64,000 nucleotides of DNA, taken from contig JAKSGN010000043.1 of NCBI GenBank assembly GCA_024180945.1, forward strand, positions 558,001 to 622,000, written 5' to 3'. The position numbers and the translations under genes are program-made. This document shows, piece after piece, positions 44,234 to 54,983 of this stretch (the stretch's first letter is position 1; each line of letters starts with the position of its first letter). The notes beneath the pieces are model-generated. The model was not told the origin of the DNA and did no database searches. It worked only from the letters and a program-made list of their open reading frames with translations. Source of the stretch: Macrophomina tecta (lineage: Eukaryota > Ascomycota > Dothideomycetes > Botryosphaeriales > Botryosphaeriaceae).

Positions 44234-46165
44234 TCATGACAAACGCTCCTCAATAAGCCGAACCACTTCGTCATAACCAGCTTCATCTGCGAGCTCCTGT
44301 GCGGTAAACCCGTCAATGTCACGCGCAATAATTTCCATTCTCCCCATGTATTCAAGTAGCACATTTACGGCGCGGCTGTGGCCCATGCTTGCAGCATGGT
44401 GCAAGGGCGTCCACTTGTAGAAGCCGACCCTCAGGTCGGTTGCCCGTGTCGCCTTCGTGACCGACCTGAACGACTGCACGGACCGAAACGACTGCACCGA
44501 GGGTCGCCGAGAATGCCTGGGCGATTGTTCAGCCGCCCGATCAGTTTGTTCATCAGCCTTTGCTTCTGCGCGCAAGATTGCTCGTATGATATCAGAAGAG
44601 CCTCCTTTTGCAGCCAGATGCAGTGCCATGGCGTATGAGGTCCTCGCCTCGTTTTCATACTCCCGATAATCAGCACCGCGGTCGAGGAGTAACCTGGCCA
44701 CCTCCCACTGCCGATTAGCGCACGCTTGGACGAGCGGTGACCAGCCCTTCCCAACTTGACCCAGATATGCACCTGCTTGCAGGAGATGGTCGACGAAAGT
44801 CAGTCCGCCGCTCTGAGTAGCAAGAATGAGCGGCGTCCTCCCTTGCTCATCAGAAGAATTGACCATGCCAGCCGAGACGCATCTTTGGCCACATTGCACG
44901 GCCAAGTGCCCCACATCTCGGAAGCTGTCTGGCCGAAGATATAGACTTGCACCCTTCTGGAGGAGGACCATCACTAAGTCAACATGGCCGCCTGCTGCTG
45001 CATGGCAGAGAGGAGTTTTAAGGTCCAGATCCGGCGCATTCAGGTCAACGCCACACGCCAGCAGTAAGTTGACAAACGCCTCATCGCCGGAAGAAGCTGC
45101 CAGATGCAGAGGTGCCCGGAGCAGTGCATCCGGCAAGGAGGGCCTCAATCCTGTATTCAAAAATATTGCGGCCACGTCGAGATACCTAGAAGAGTCCGGA
45201 CAAGGGTTTCTGCGCTCTGGCAGCTGCCGATATTCACTGACAGAGCGGAACAGCTCGACTTCAGATTCTGTCCAATACTTCTGCACAGGAGCGTCCAAGC
45301 CATGTCTGCCATACCAAGCACGTGCTACTGCTGCCCTATGCAAACCAGTCTGGCCAATGTAGCCTTTCTGGCTCGCAGGAGCGCCTTTGTGTATCAGAAA
45401 CCTGACCATATCGACGTCGCCTCGCACGGCTGCCAGGTGGATTGCCGCATCGCCAAGCATGTCCCTCGCCGACACGTCTTCGCCAGCGTCCAAAAGATTC
45501 CGAACGGCCTGAAAATTCCTTGCTGCAACTGCTCGGTGGAGCGGCCGATTGAGAATGTGCCATCGAGTGAGGAGCGCTGCCATGTCCATCGGTTCCGCTG
45601 CCGAGAATTGATCCACTCCGGACACAAACAGCGGAATCTCACCTCTCTTGTTTGGAATGGTGAGTGGAGAGTCATCATATGCCAGCAACAATCTCCCGCA
45701 CTCAATGTGTCCGTGAAGGATTGCCAGGTGCAACGCAGTATTTCTATCTTCGTCGACCGCCAAAGCATCAGCGCCGGCGGACAGCAACAAAGAGACAATC
45801 TTGAGTCGAGAAGGCTTGTAGACATCCTTCGGCAGATTTAATGGCGAAAGGGCGCAGTGCAGTGGAGTCTTTCCATCTTCCGTCCGGGCGTGCGTGTCGG
45901 CTCCTTTTTCCAGAAGGGCTTCGACGATCTCAGGATCCAGCACCTGGCATGCGGCATGGAGAGGAGACTGGTGGCCGCTCTTGGCTCCTTTGCTCACTTG
46001 CTGGGGTGCTTTGCGAATGAGCCGAAGTGTGCGGTCCTTGGGATACTGCTTGATGGCGGTTCGAAGAAGCTGGGAGCTGAAACTGGCCGGCGCTCCACCA
46101 GTCAGCGTGGCACCTGGGCGTCAGCCAGACATAACTCACTCAGACATGATACACCTGTCGTCCAT
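44234..46165 (-). CDS. ankyrin-repeat protein
   Basis: Proposed model: a very short first exon (46165-46155, ATG GAC GAC AG), a 72-bp intron (46083-46154, GTGTAT donor, CTGAC branch sites) and exon 2 (46082-44234), giving 619 residues. Without this intron the frame has no ATG, because an in-frame TGA stands at 46121-46123 and no start follows. The protein is almost entirely ankyrin repeats, about a dozen, with typical TPLHxA and LLxxGA motifs (SPLHAACQVL, TALHLAILHGH, APLHLAASSGD, TPLCHAAAGGH, TPLHHAASMGH). A linker of Ser/Arg-rich sequence contains the duplicated SVQSFR motif. No enzyme or NACHT domain is attached within this frame. Role: protein binding; partners unknown. Confidence 0.82.
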
Positions 46166-46827
46166 GGCAAGGCCTAGATTACCGCTGCAATCGTAGATCG
46201 AGAATGCAAATTAGGACATTCTGTATAGGGGCAAAAGGAGAGCGCCTCGCGAATGGCTGACCGCATTCTAAGCGAGGCTCCACTTTAATGCCCAACCGGG
46301 TTAGCAAAGGACACGAATACCTCGGCAACGATGGCCAGTAATAGACAACCTGCCTCATAGCTTGTTTGACGGGAGACAGCCGATTGCTGAGGTTGTGCGC
46401 AAGGCGATGCTAAGATAGGCTGGGAACAAGGCACAAATTTGGGCGTCAGGGCCGCTGTCCAATCAGAACTCCTACGGCTCAGCCGGAAACACACGGCTTA
46501 CCCACATCTTCAGGTACCCATCCTATCTTAGGGGCTGCTGCCGTATGTCTTGCATGTCAAGCATCGCTGCCGAGTCCTTGGCGGGTGCGTGTTCCACTCG
46601 GCCGTCACATTTGTTCAATCTGAGCACCGGGTTCGGACCAGAAGCTGTTGGGTCGAAAGTGTATATACATTTACGCGACATTACGCAAAACTATGTGAAA
46701 CTACGTCGTGAATGATTTACAAGAGAACGTAGCCGGAATCGCAAATTAACCCCAATCGTCGATATTCACCACCTCCTCCTCCACTCCTCTTCCTCCCGGC
46801 AACCATCAGTCTCCCGATGTGTCCCGT
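46166..46827. other. no gene recognised
   Basis: Intergenic between the ankyrin gene's 5' end and the 3' end of the secreted Cys-rich gene; nothing recognisable. Confidence 0.5.
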
Positions 46828-47313
46828 TTAGTTCTGGTAAGGGTCGGGGAGACCGTTCTTGGAGTAGCAAGTGGACTTCTGCGAGGAGCAGTAGGACATG
46901 TTGGCGTCAGGTCCGACGCGGCAGGCACTGTCAGCCTCCTCACAGCAGCCGCGGGCCATAGCCTCACAGGCGGAGCTGCTGAGGCTGGGGCAGTCCTTCA
47001 TGCTGTTGTAGCAGGACTCGAAGTCGGGCTTTTCGGTGGGCTGCGGTTGGGTGTTGATGCCGTAGGGGTCGGGAATGCCGTTCTTGGCGTAGCAGATGGA
47101 GTTCTGCGAGGAGCAGTAGGACATGTTGGCGTCGGGACCGACGCGGCAGGCGGAGTTGGCCTCCTCACAGCAGCCGCGGGCCATGGCCTCGCAAGCGGAG
47201 CTGCTGACGCTGGTGCAGTCTTTGACCGAGTTGTAGCAGGACTCGAAGTCGGCAGCGTAGCCCTGGGCGAGGAGAGCCGCAAATGCGAGGATGGTCGCCT
47301 TGGTGAACTGCAT
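46828..47313 (-). CDS. secreted cysteine-rich protein with two tandem 8-Cys modules
   Basis: Single-exon frame; the ATG at 47313 (MQFTKATILAFAALLAQGYA) was chosen because a clean signal peptide starts there, although the frame is open to 47418. The mature protein is about 140 residues, made of two near-identical modules of about 57 residues separated by a short QPQPTEKP linker. Each module reads DFESCYNS.KDC.S.SSSAC, EAMARGCCEEA.SACRVGP, DANMSYCSSQ.S.CY.KNG, with eight cysteines in the same spacing (16 in total). No enzyme domain. The form fits a small secreted effector-like or defence-type protein. A TATATAT box lies about 115 bp upstream (47431-47437, minus strand). Confidence 0.88.
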   Translation of the reverse strand: MQFTKATILAFAALLAQGYAADFESCYNSVKDCTSVSSSACEAMARGCCEEANSACRVGPDANMSYCSSQNSICYAKNGIPDPYGINTQPQPTEKPDFESCYNSMKDCPSLSSSACEAMARGCCEEADSACRVGPDANMSYCSSQKSTCYSKNGLPDPYQN

Positions 47314-47430
47314 GTTGATGGTTTGATTTGACGAGTGGGCTGAGCGAGCGGCTGTCTTTGGATCAGAGGAGTCGAAGGTTGATGGATTGCTGTTTGATGG
47401 TGAGAGATGAAACGGCAAGCGGAGAGCGGA

Positions 47431-47437
47431 ATATATA
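47431..47437 (-). promoter_or_regulatory. TATA box of the secreted Cys-rich gene
   Basis: ACTATATATTCC on the minus strand, about 115 bp before the ATG at 47313. Confidence 0.5.
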
Positions 47438-47439
47438 GT

Positions 47440-50400
47440 GAAAGACGCTCGTATCTGGCAGCCCTACCAGGAACTCAATGGAAGACAGGACACGCTGTGT
47501 GATTGCCTCCTTCAGTGTCGATCCCCAGATGCTACTGACGTATGGAATACGAACACTGAAAGCTCTGTGTTGTCTCGTACCAACGAGAGCCATCCCCGCC
47601 TCAACTGTGGCCCCTTCAGCCCTGCGCATCAGCCCTCCGTCTCGTATGCGCTGTAGTAGGTTCATAGTATCACCTTTGATCTGTGCGTCTCGTATAGGTA
47701 CGCATCAGGGGAGGATTGAGAATTTTTATCATGGCAGGCACTTGTTCCAGTCTGATCTTTGTATGAAGTGGCGAGTGGGTGCGCACACAAATCATGCGCA
47801 GATTATCGTTCGCTCAAAGTACAATCGGGTATATAAACCGCTCTATTGGCGGCAGGGCCTACAAGAATCTGCTGAAAAAGCAGGCGGTGGGTGCAGTACT
47901 GACCTCGGCAGCCTCCTTGTGAGGTCACTGCCCCACAAAATCCGTAAATGTTTCTCAAAATAGGAATTCCGGGGTGGAGATGGGCCTGATCGTCCTGAAT
48001 GCCTGACATGACGCAGGATCCAGCAAAGATTTGGATCTGGCAAATTCAGGGTAGCATAACGGGGCTTGCACGAAGCACAATGCTGGTCATGATGCGTTTT
48101 CAGCTATTTGGCCGTACTGCTTCAGAATCTCGACTTTGCAGAAGCCTTTGGCAAGAAATACGCAAAACTTATATGCTTCAGATGACGGGAGCTGATATAG
48201 CTTGGCCATTGATATTCCAGCTTTTCCGATTCGTCAAAATGTTCGCCAGGGGCCATGAACGGCGCCTTTTCCACTAGTCGGACCATGTCTTCCCCGTTGA
48301 ACGGTAAAACTCGGCGCATTGAACCCATAGGCCTAATACACCCATGGGCCTCAGGCGATCTTCTGTTCTTCCGGCGGTGAAGGGTCTGTCGTCCACAACG
48401 TAGCAATATGTGGTGATCCGAACTGCGTGTGCCGTTTTCCGGAAGTTCCCCGGCACGCGTCGTTGTCGAAGCGATTGCTCGGAAAAATCCGAGCAGAGAG
48501 AAGCTCGTACCCTCTTAAGAGCCTCCCGTATCCATGCTCATCTGGCATGCTGTGACTGTGTTGCGCGGGCGCTTCTAGGGCCTTTCATGCTTCGTTGAAG
48601 CAAGAGCAACGATACGTCAAGATCAGTGCGGACAGAGCCAGCTCATGAGAGACCTCCATACCGTGCGTCTGCGCCACTGCGCAAGTGGCGGTCGCCTTCC
48701 CGGAGTCAAGCATTTTTCGGTTGTACTGCCAGCGGCCCCGCCGCACACGAAGGGGCCGGGGAAGAAAACCATCGAGAAGCCCGATTTGTCCACAATCTCC
48801 GCTGAAGAGGAACTTCCGATCGCCAATCAACGGTGGAGTTGGGTTCGCCTAATTCTAATTTTAGCCGGAGATTTTCTGGGAATTGGCCGTCGGCTGGCGC
48901 TTCGCCACTCAACCCATATCCCCAGTGTTTAATACTAGATACGCCGCAATCGCACAACGACATCCTCAACCTCGATTTCTGAGAATGCATTGATCAGCAT
49001 GGGCGATGGGCAGCGCTCTCGAAGAGTGTGTTGCGCTCTCCTGGGAATTTGGCATATTTACATTTGGGCCGACTCACTATCCCCTATCCGCCTTAGAAAA
49101 CTTCACATGGAATGTCCCGAGGTTACCATGAGCGGACTCGAGAAATCTGCGTTGAAAATATGGTGGAATGCCATGGCGAAGACCTTCCCAGGTGAAAGAT
49201 GCCGAAGAAGCTCCCGCGATGCCTCTGGGATAGCCAAGCAGGAGCACGCCGCGTGAAACAGGATATGAGGAAGGACTATTTCCGCGCCCTGCATATCTGA
49301 ATGATATTTAGGGGGGAAGTTTCCCCGTTAAAGAGGCGCTGAAGGAGATTGCGGAGCATGTTGTCACATGTCGCAGCTTCTAGTCAGTGCCGACCACAAA
49401 GTACGTCACGCATCCACAGCTGAAGCTGAAACGCACAACGCACAGTCAAGCTTAGTTTCTTCCTTACCAAAAAGAAGATGAAATTGTATGGGAAAGGCTC
49501 GGGAAGGAAGGAAAGGGGAAAGAAGCTCGATGGCCGCTTACTATCTCCATGACCGTTCACGTGCGCGGGCGCTCGAGGACAGTGCTATATCTTGTTGGTT
49601 GGACGGGACGAGCAGGAGGATGTAACCGTTTTGCCAACCTAACGACAGAATTACCATAGCCGATAAGAACGAGGAATAGACTACCCATCGGGCTTGGTTT
49701 AAATAGTACTATACGTCCCGATAAGCATGCCAGAAACCTTATGTCTGTAGCATGATTTGTGCACCGAGAAATGCAGCAGTAACGCCCCCTCGTGAACCAG
49801 GTATGAACTTGCAAGGTGAGGAAACAATTTCATGCCTTTTCGAATTCCCAAAGCACTTCAGAATGGTTGCCGGAAAGACCGCTCCCAGATATAGTTGTGG
49901 ATTACTCAGATTCAGTCCCACAGCCCGAATTTACTCCAAGCCATCTTCCGAAGTGAAGCATCTCATTACGAGCTCTTGAATTTGAAGATTTTCAGATTTC
50001 AATATATCTCGGCCCTACCCATGCTGAATTTTGTACATCAGCAGGATAAAATCAAGCTGAAAGACACTGAGTCAAAGTAACATTCCCAGGGGTGATTTCT
50101 GGAAGGAAGCAAGACAAGAAATGATGCGCCAGTGGACGAGATAAGCGCAAAGCTTACATCTACGTCATTCCCGGCAAACTTTGCCACTTGCTCCCACCTC
50201 CGACACGGGTTCCGGGGTAGGCCATTGGAATTTGCGACTTTCTGAGGAAATTCCGCGTCTCACTCCCCGTGTTGAAGCAATCACGACGGGATGATCGGGC
50301 GAAGGTTTCTTACTACACGGACGACTAACGCTCAGTCTGACAAATGTTGGATCCTTCGGTAATCTGATCCCACTTACTGGAGCGCTTTGTCGTCCGGCCG

Positions 50401-50474
50401 TATTCTTAAATGTCGCGTGGTATACCGAGCTTAGCTCCACTAAAATGCGGCCTGAGGCATCACGTCAGAAAAAC
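47440..50474. other. no gene recognised
   Basis: About 3 kb without a supported gene. Several short frames on the minus strand between 48120 and 48990 are protein-like in places (for example GEDMVRLVEKAPFMAPG near 48280) but change frame often and match no family I know; they may be a decayed gene. The region next to 50474 is the promoter of the metallo-beta-lactamase gene. Confidence 0.4.
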
Positions 50475-51714
50475 ATGTCTGTTCCAACCGATCTGAGAAT
50501 CCCGGTTTCCAATGACACTGTTCAAGTGAGCATCATCGACACAGAGGCCAGGATCCGCTTACCGCTGTCGGGTTTCACGCAGCCGCAAATTGAAGGCCAC
50601 ACGCATTTGGACGCGCCGACTTATTCATTCCTTATCGAACACCCTCGCCATGGCAAAAATTCTCTTCGATATGGGCATACGCAAAGACTGGCAGAACCTT
50701 GCGCCAGAGATAGTGAAAACGACCGAAAACGATGCTCTTATAGGGACTCAGAAGGATGTCATTGATGTTTTGGAAGAGCACGGAATCGACGCCGCGGAAA
50801 TAATATCCGTCATCTGGAGGTAGGCTATCCGTGCAATAACAGAATCCAGCGACTGACCTTCCACAGTCATTGGCGCTGCGATCATGCTGGAGATCTAACG
50901 AAGCTTCCCATCTCGACCGAGCTGTTGATCGGCGCTGGGTTTTTGCAAACAATGGCTCCTGGATATCCTACGAACCCCTCAAGCCTATTCCTAGAATCTG
51001 ACTACAAGTACGTGTTGAGGTTGGTATGGGTAGTGCGCATACTAACTGCGAAGAAGAGGCCGTGAAATCCGAGAGATTGACTTCTCCGCGCACCCAAATT
51101 CACTTAAAATCGGAGCTTTCAGCGCCGTTGACTTCTTTGGCGACGGCAGCTTCTACCTTCTCAGTACCCCCGGTGTAAGCGCTCACTCTCATCAGCCGTT
51201 CACCCGCTAAAGACCCTAGCACGCCATCGGCCATATGTGCGGCCTCGCCCGCACCACTCCCAACAGCTTCATCCTCACAGGCGGAGACGCATCACACCAC
51301 TCGGGTGAGCTGCGACCTTCGCCCTTTCTTCCCCTTCCAGACAGCGTCGAGCCCTCTCCATATTCGTCTCCGCCATTTCAGCTCGGGACATTCTGCCCAG
51401 GAGCATTGATCCAGGAGATGGCTCATCCGCTGCGTTCCAGGACGAAGCCGTTCTACGAGTTGGCTCCAACAGGCATGCCCACTTTTGAACTGGAGACGGC
51501 GCAGAAGACTGTGGAGGAATTGGGTGAGTTTGACGGAGACGACAATGTCTTCGTCGTCATTGCACATGATGCAAAGCTCAAGGAAGTCGTTGATTTCTTC
51601 CCCAAGCCTGCGAATGCCTGGATGGAAAAGGGATGGAAAGGCATGAGCTTGTGGAGATTCTTGGCAGATTTTGCGGGAGCCGTCAGGAGCGATGATGCAT
51701 CCCAGACGCTGTGA
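50475..51714 (+). CDS. metallo-beta-lactamase-fold hydrolase (lactonase-like), with a 1-nt frameshift
   Basis: Exons: 50475-50819, 50867-51007, 51057-51174 and 51220-51714; introns of 47, 49 and 45 bp. The frame is broken inside exon 1 at an A5 run (50655-50659). Four A would restore continuity (HPRHGK then [11 protein letters not shown]) and a 365-residue product. This may be a sequencing error or a real inactivating change. Metal-site motifs: [10 protein letters not shown] at the first exon join (the family has HxHxDH, so the second His is Arg here), [22 protein letters not shown], and VIAHD near the C-terminus. Relatives hydrolyse lactones such as acyl-homoserine lactones or mycotoxins; the substrate here is unknown. 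The gene is convergent with the persulfide dioxygenase gene. Confidence 0.72.
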
Positions 51715-51901
51715 TAGTACTTTCCACAGATCCTGGCTGGCAAGGTTGCTGTAGAAGTAAATCAAACAGAACTCGGCTGATTGCTCTCGTTATTCAATTT
51801 GTGAGACTGTCCATTCTCCGGAAATGACTGGTAAGAGTGCGTCTACTGAGAGTCAAGTGCCGCTTAGAAGCGAGGGATATCCGTTTTCGAAGTAACTTCT
51901 G

Positions 51902-53181
51902 TCACCATGCAGCAATCCCCAGTTTCAAAGGAAGTCGTAACATCCAATGCCCTGACTCTGTCTTCTTGGGAAGCCGTCCAGCCCGGATATTCAACTGCAG
52001 AGACGGATGAAGCAGTCTTGGCTCCCCCAGTTGTGCATCACGCTCTTTTCTCACAGCCGCAAACTCTTCTTTGGTGACACCGTCCCTCAGATGTTTGTTC
52101 TGCCTCCTGTGGTCACCGACAGTCATCCAAGATACGGGACGGCCGCGCTCTTGAGGCACATAATCGTGCCCCGTCCAAATTTTCACCGATTCTGGTAGGC
52201 TGAGAAGCTTGCGCCCGGAGTCAAAGAGATCACTCACACTACCCCCAGGAAAATCACAGCGTGCGGTACCGATGTCGGCGTGGAAGAGTGAATCACCGCA
52301 GAAGACATTGTCTGCGAGATTACGTCAGCTGTCGGGGGGCGGATCAGGGAGCATATGTTGCGACAAACCTCCAATCTTGTATCCGAGATGGTCGGGCGTG
52401 TGGCCTGGAAGGTGGATTGCCGTGGCTTTGAGGTTACCAATATCGAACTCCTCATGGTCATCGAAGAGCTGATCAAACACGCCCTCATACTCGTTCTGCG
52501 GGACACCATACCGCCCACCAAACAGCGTCTGCACTTTTGTAATGCGCTTTCCGATGCATATGAGCGGTTTGTGGTCCTGCTGATGCGCAAGGCGGTTCTG
52601 AAGATATGACGCTGCGGATACGTGATCGGCATGAGCGTGCGTTTCAAGTATCCTGTTGACTTTGTAGCCACTCTCATCGACCAACGAGAGTAGTGAGTCC
52701 GCCGTATCAGTGGTGATGGTCTGGGTAGCTGCATCGTAGTCCAAAACGGGATCGATAATAACAGCAGAGTGCGTAGAAGGATCAGCTACCACGTATTGCC
52801 ATGTACCTGTCTTGTGTTCAAACACGTCATGGATGTTTGGTTCCTCAGCCGCAGTAGCCCGAGTGCTTGAGAATCTCCGCCGTCAGTGCAATGCGGAGAA
52901 AGCGGGGGATGCACGCACTGTAAATGGTGATGCGGAGAAGCGCAGTTACTTGCTAATGTCCTCCTGGAAAACTTCGGGCCAGATGTCCTCGGGACGAGAA
53001 GCCCAGTTTCTGATGCAGCCAGAGCTGTACTGGGGCTCCCATCGCCGCCGGTCCATTGGTGTATAGACCGCAACTGCCTCGCAGGGTTAAAGAGCGCTGG
53101 AGCTCGGACCACCGTCGTCGGGGACCAAAGAAATTCGGCTGCCGCCCGCGTGTTGAGAATGCGAGACCAGAGAAACTTCAT
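51902..53181 (-). CDS. persulfide dioxygenase, ETHE1-like (mitochondrial)
   Basis: The enzyme oxidises glutathione persulfide to sulfite and glutathione in mitochondrial sulfide catabolism. The core exon starts upstream of HDVFEHKTGTWQYVVADPS and runs to 52369; a 57-bp intron (52312-52368) leads to the last exon (52311-51902). Motifs: iron/metal ligands THAHADHVSAA, HLPGHTPDH, and FCGDSLFHADIGTARCDF. The first exon (ATG 53181, MKFLWSRILNTRAAAEF) is Arg-rich and without acids, like a mitochondrial presequence. It must be spliced onto RRFSSTRATAAEEPN near 52870. The junction is uncertain: the best phase match has a weak GTCTAT donor near 53087. The gene is head-to-head with the sulfide:quinone oxidoreductase gene. 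Confidence 0.85.
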
Positions 53182-53630
53182 CTGGGGTTCTTCGATAGTT
53201 GAAGTGAGGAAGATCGCGATAGCTTGGTACTTTTAAGGCAGAGCTGAGCCTCGCATGGTATGTAGCAGCATGAGGAGCCGGCTCTGTGCATCGGCGAACT
53301 GTCGATCAGGTCGCCGATAAGCTCCTCGATCAGCCCACCTCTGCGGAAAGACTTACTTGGGCTGTTCAGGAAACCAAGTTAGAGTCAGAACTTGCTCGAG
53401 GGAAGGGATGGATCCAGGAAGTCTCTGCATGTTCTCAGTCACAGGACCGGTAAAAAGTAGTCCCTCTGAGGTCAGTCGGCGATCAGTGGGTCCTTGCGGC
53501 CTCGCCATTGCAGTAGTCGGCGAGCAATACAGACCATATTACTTGCAATACTGTTTGCCATGTCGCTTCCGGTAAACTGTCTTCCGTTTTGACTTTTCCT
53601 GGAGCCTCACCTTATTCTTGGAGCCCAATT
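53182..53630. promoter_or_regulatory. shared divergent promoter of the sulfide-oxidation gene pair
   Basis: About 450 bp separate the divergent starts of the persulfide dioxygenase and sulfide:quinone oxidoreductase genes, with no other gene between them. I could not recognise a specific operator. Confidence 0.45.
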
Positions 53631-54983
53631 ATGCCTCGCAGCGCCGTACTCTTCACGACCTCCCCCGGCACGCGATTGGCTAACACTGCGTACACTCTTC
53701 GGCAAGCAATCCGACGATTTGCAACAGTGTCACCACCCGCTTCATCTGCTTTTCGGCGTCACAAGGTAGCCGTGATCGGCGGCGGGAGTGCCGGGCTGAC
53801 GATCAGCCACCAGCTCCAGCGATCCGGGAAATTCAGACAGGACGACATCGCTGTCGTCGACCCTGCAGTGTGGCATCACTATCAGCCTGGCTGGACTCTG
53901 GTCGGCGGTGGCCTAAAAAACAAGGAGAATCTTCGACGCCCGTTGGGCAGTCTTATTGGCTCCAAGTTGAAATTATACCAGGATGCTGTCGCCTCATTTT
54001 CGCCCGACGATAGCTTCATTACCCTTCGGAACGGCGAGAGCATCGGCTACGATCAGCTTGTGGTTGCCCCTGGTATCAAGATCAACTATGATAGCGTTAA
54101 AGGCCTAGCCGAGGCTCTTGCCAATCCGGACAGCCTGATATCGTCTACCTACAGCTATAACCACTGCGATAAGGTCTTCCAAACGATCAAGAAGCTCAGG
54201 AATGGCGCCGCAATATTCACCCATCCCACTGGCGTTGTGAAATGCGCCGGCGGTCCGCAAAAGATCATGTGGCTTGCACTAGATCACTGGAAGCGAGCGG
54301 GTTTGTACAATGCGAACGGCCCTTCGGCAATCAAGATCAGCTTCATGACCGGCTTGCCCGCCATGTTCGGGGTTCCCAAGTACAACGCCGCGCTTGAGGA
54401 GATGCGGAAAGAGAGGGGTGTGGAAGGCATGTTCCAACACGACCTTGTCGCCATCGATGGCAATTCGGCAACTTTCGCTCACCCCGATGGCGAAATCACC
54501 AGAAAATTCGACTTTTTGCACGTCGTTCCTAAAATGGGCCCGCACGCTTTTGTCAAGAACAGTGGCCTGGCGAACGACGCGGGCTTTGTTGACGTCGACG
54601 AGCACACCACCCGCCACCGCAAATATCCCAACATCTGGTCGGCTGGCGATGCGTCCAGCCTGCCCACGTCGAAAACAGCAGCAGCGATCACCGCGGCGGC
54701 GCCGGTTTTAGTTCGCAACTTACTGCAATCCATGGAGGGCAAGGAGCCTGATGCAGTCTACGACGGTTACACATCGTGTCCACTCCTAACCGAGTACGGG
54801 AAAGTTCTCCTTTGCGAGTTCAAGTACGGTGGAGAGCCGAAAGAGACGTTCTCCGGATTGGGAATCGACCAGGCAGTTCCACGTCGTGCGTTCTACCACC
54901 TGAAGAAAGACTTTTTCCCATGGGTATACTATAAATCTATGGTTAAAGGAACATGGGGCGGGCCCAAGGGCTTCATCAGATAA
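53631..54983 (+). CDS. sulfide:quinone oxidoreductase (mitochondrial, HMT2-like)
   Basis: A flavoenzyme of the inner mitochondrial membrane that oxidises H2S and passes electrons to ubiquinone, forming a persulfide. Single exon; I chose the ATG at 53631 (MPRSAVLFTTSPG), giving 450 residues, close to yeast-type SQR. An in-frame ATG at 53589 is possible. The N-terminus (RQAIRRFATVS) is a mitochondrial presequence. FAD-binding GGGSAGLTISH follows, then the active-site cysteines in GVVKCAGGPQK and in TSCPLLTEYGKVLLCEF. GDASSLPTSKTAAAI is the second FAD motif. The C-terminal hydrophobic patch FFPWVYYKSMV fits membrane attachment. Neighbour: persulfide dioxygenase, the next enzyme of the pathway. 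Confidence 0.93.
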   Translation: MPRSAVLFTTSPGTRLANTAYTLRQAIRRFATVSPPASSAFRRHKVAVIGGGSAGLTISHQLQRSGKFRQDDIAVVDPAVWHHYQPGWTLVGGGLKNKENLRRPLGSLIGSKLKLYQDAVASFSPDDSFITLRNGESIGYDQLVVAPGIKINYDSVKGLAEALANPDSLISSTYSYNHCDKVFQTIKKLRNGAAIFTHPTGVVKCAGGPQKIMWLALDHWKRAGLYNANGPSAIKISFMTGLPAMFGVPKYNAALEEMRKERGVEGMFQHDLVAIDGNSATFAHPDGEITRKFDFLHVVPKMGPHAFVKNSGLANDAGFVDVDEHTTRHRKYPNIWSAGDASSLPTSKTAAAITAAAPVLVRNLLQSMEGKEPDAVYDGYTSCPLLTEYGKVLLCEFKYGGEPKETFSGLGIDQAVPRRAFYHLKKDFFPWVYYKSMVKGTWGGPKGFIR

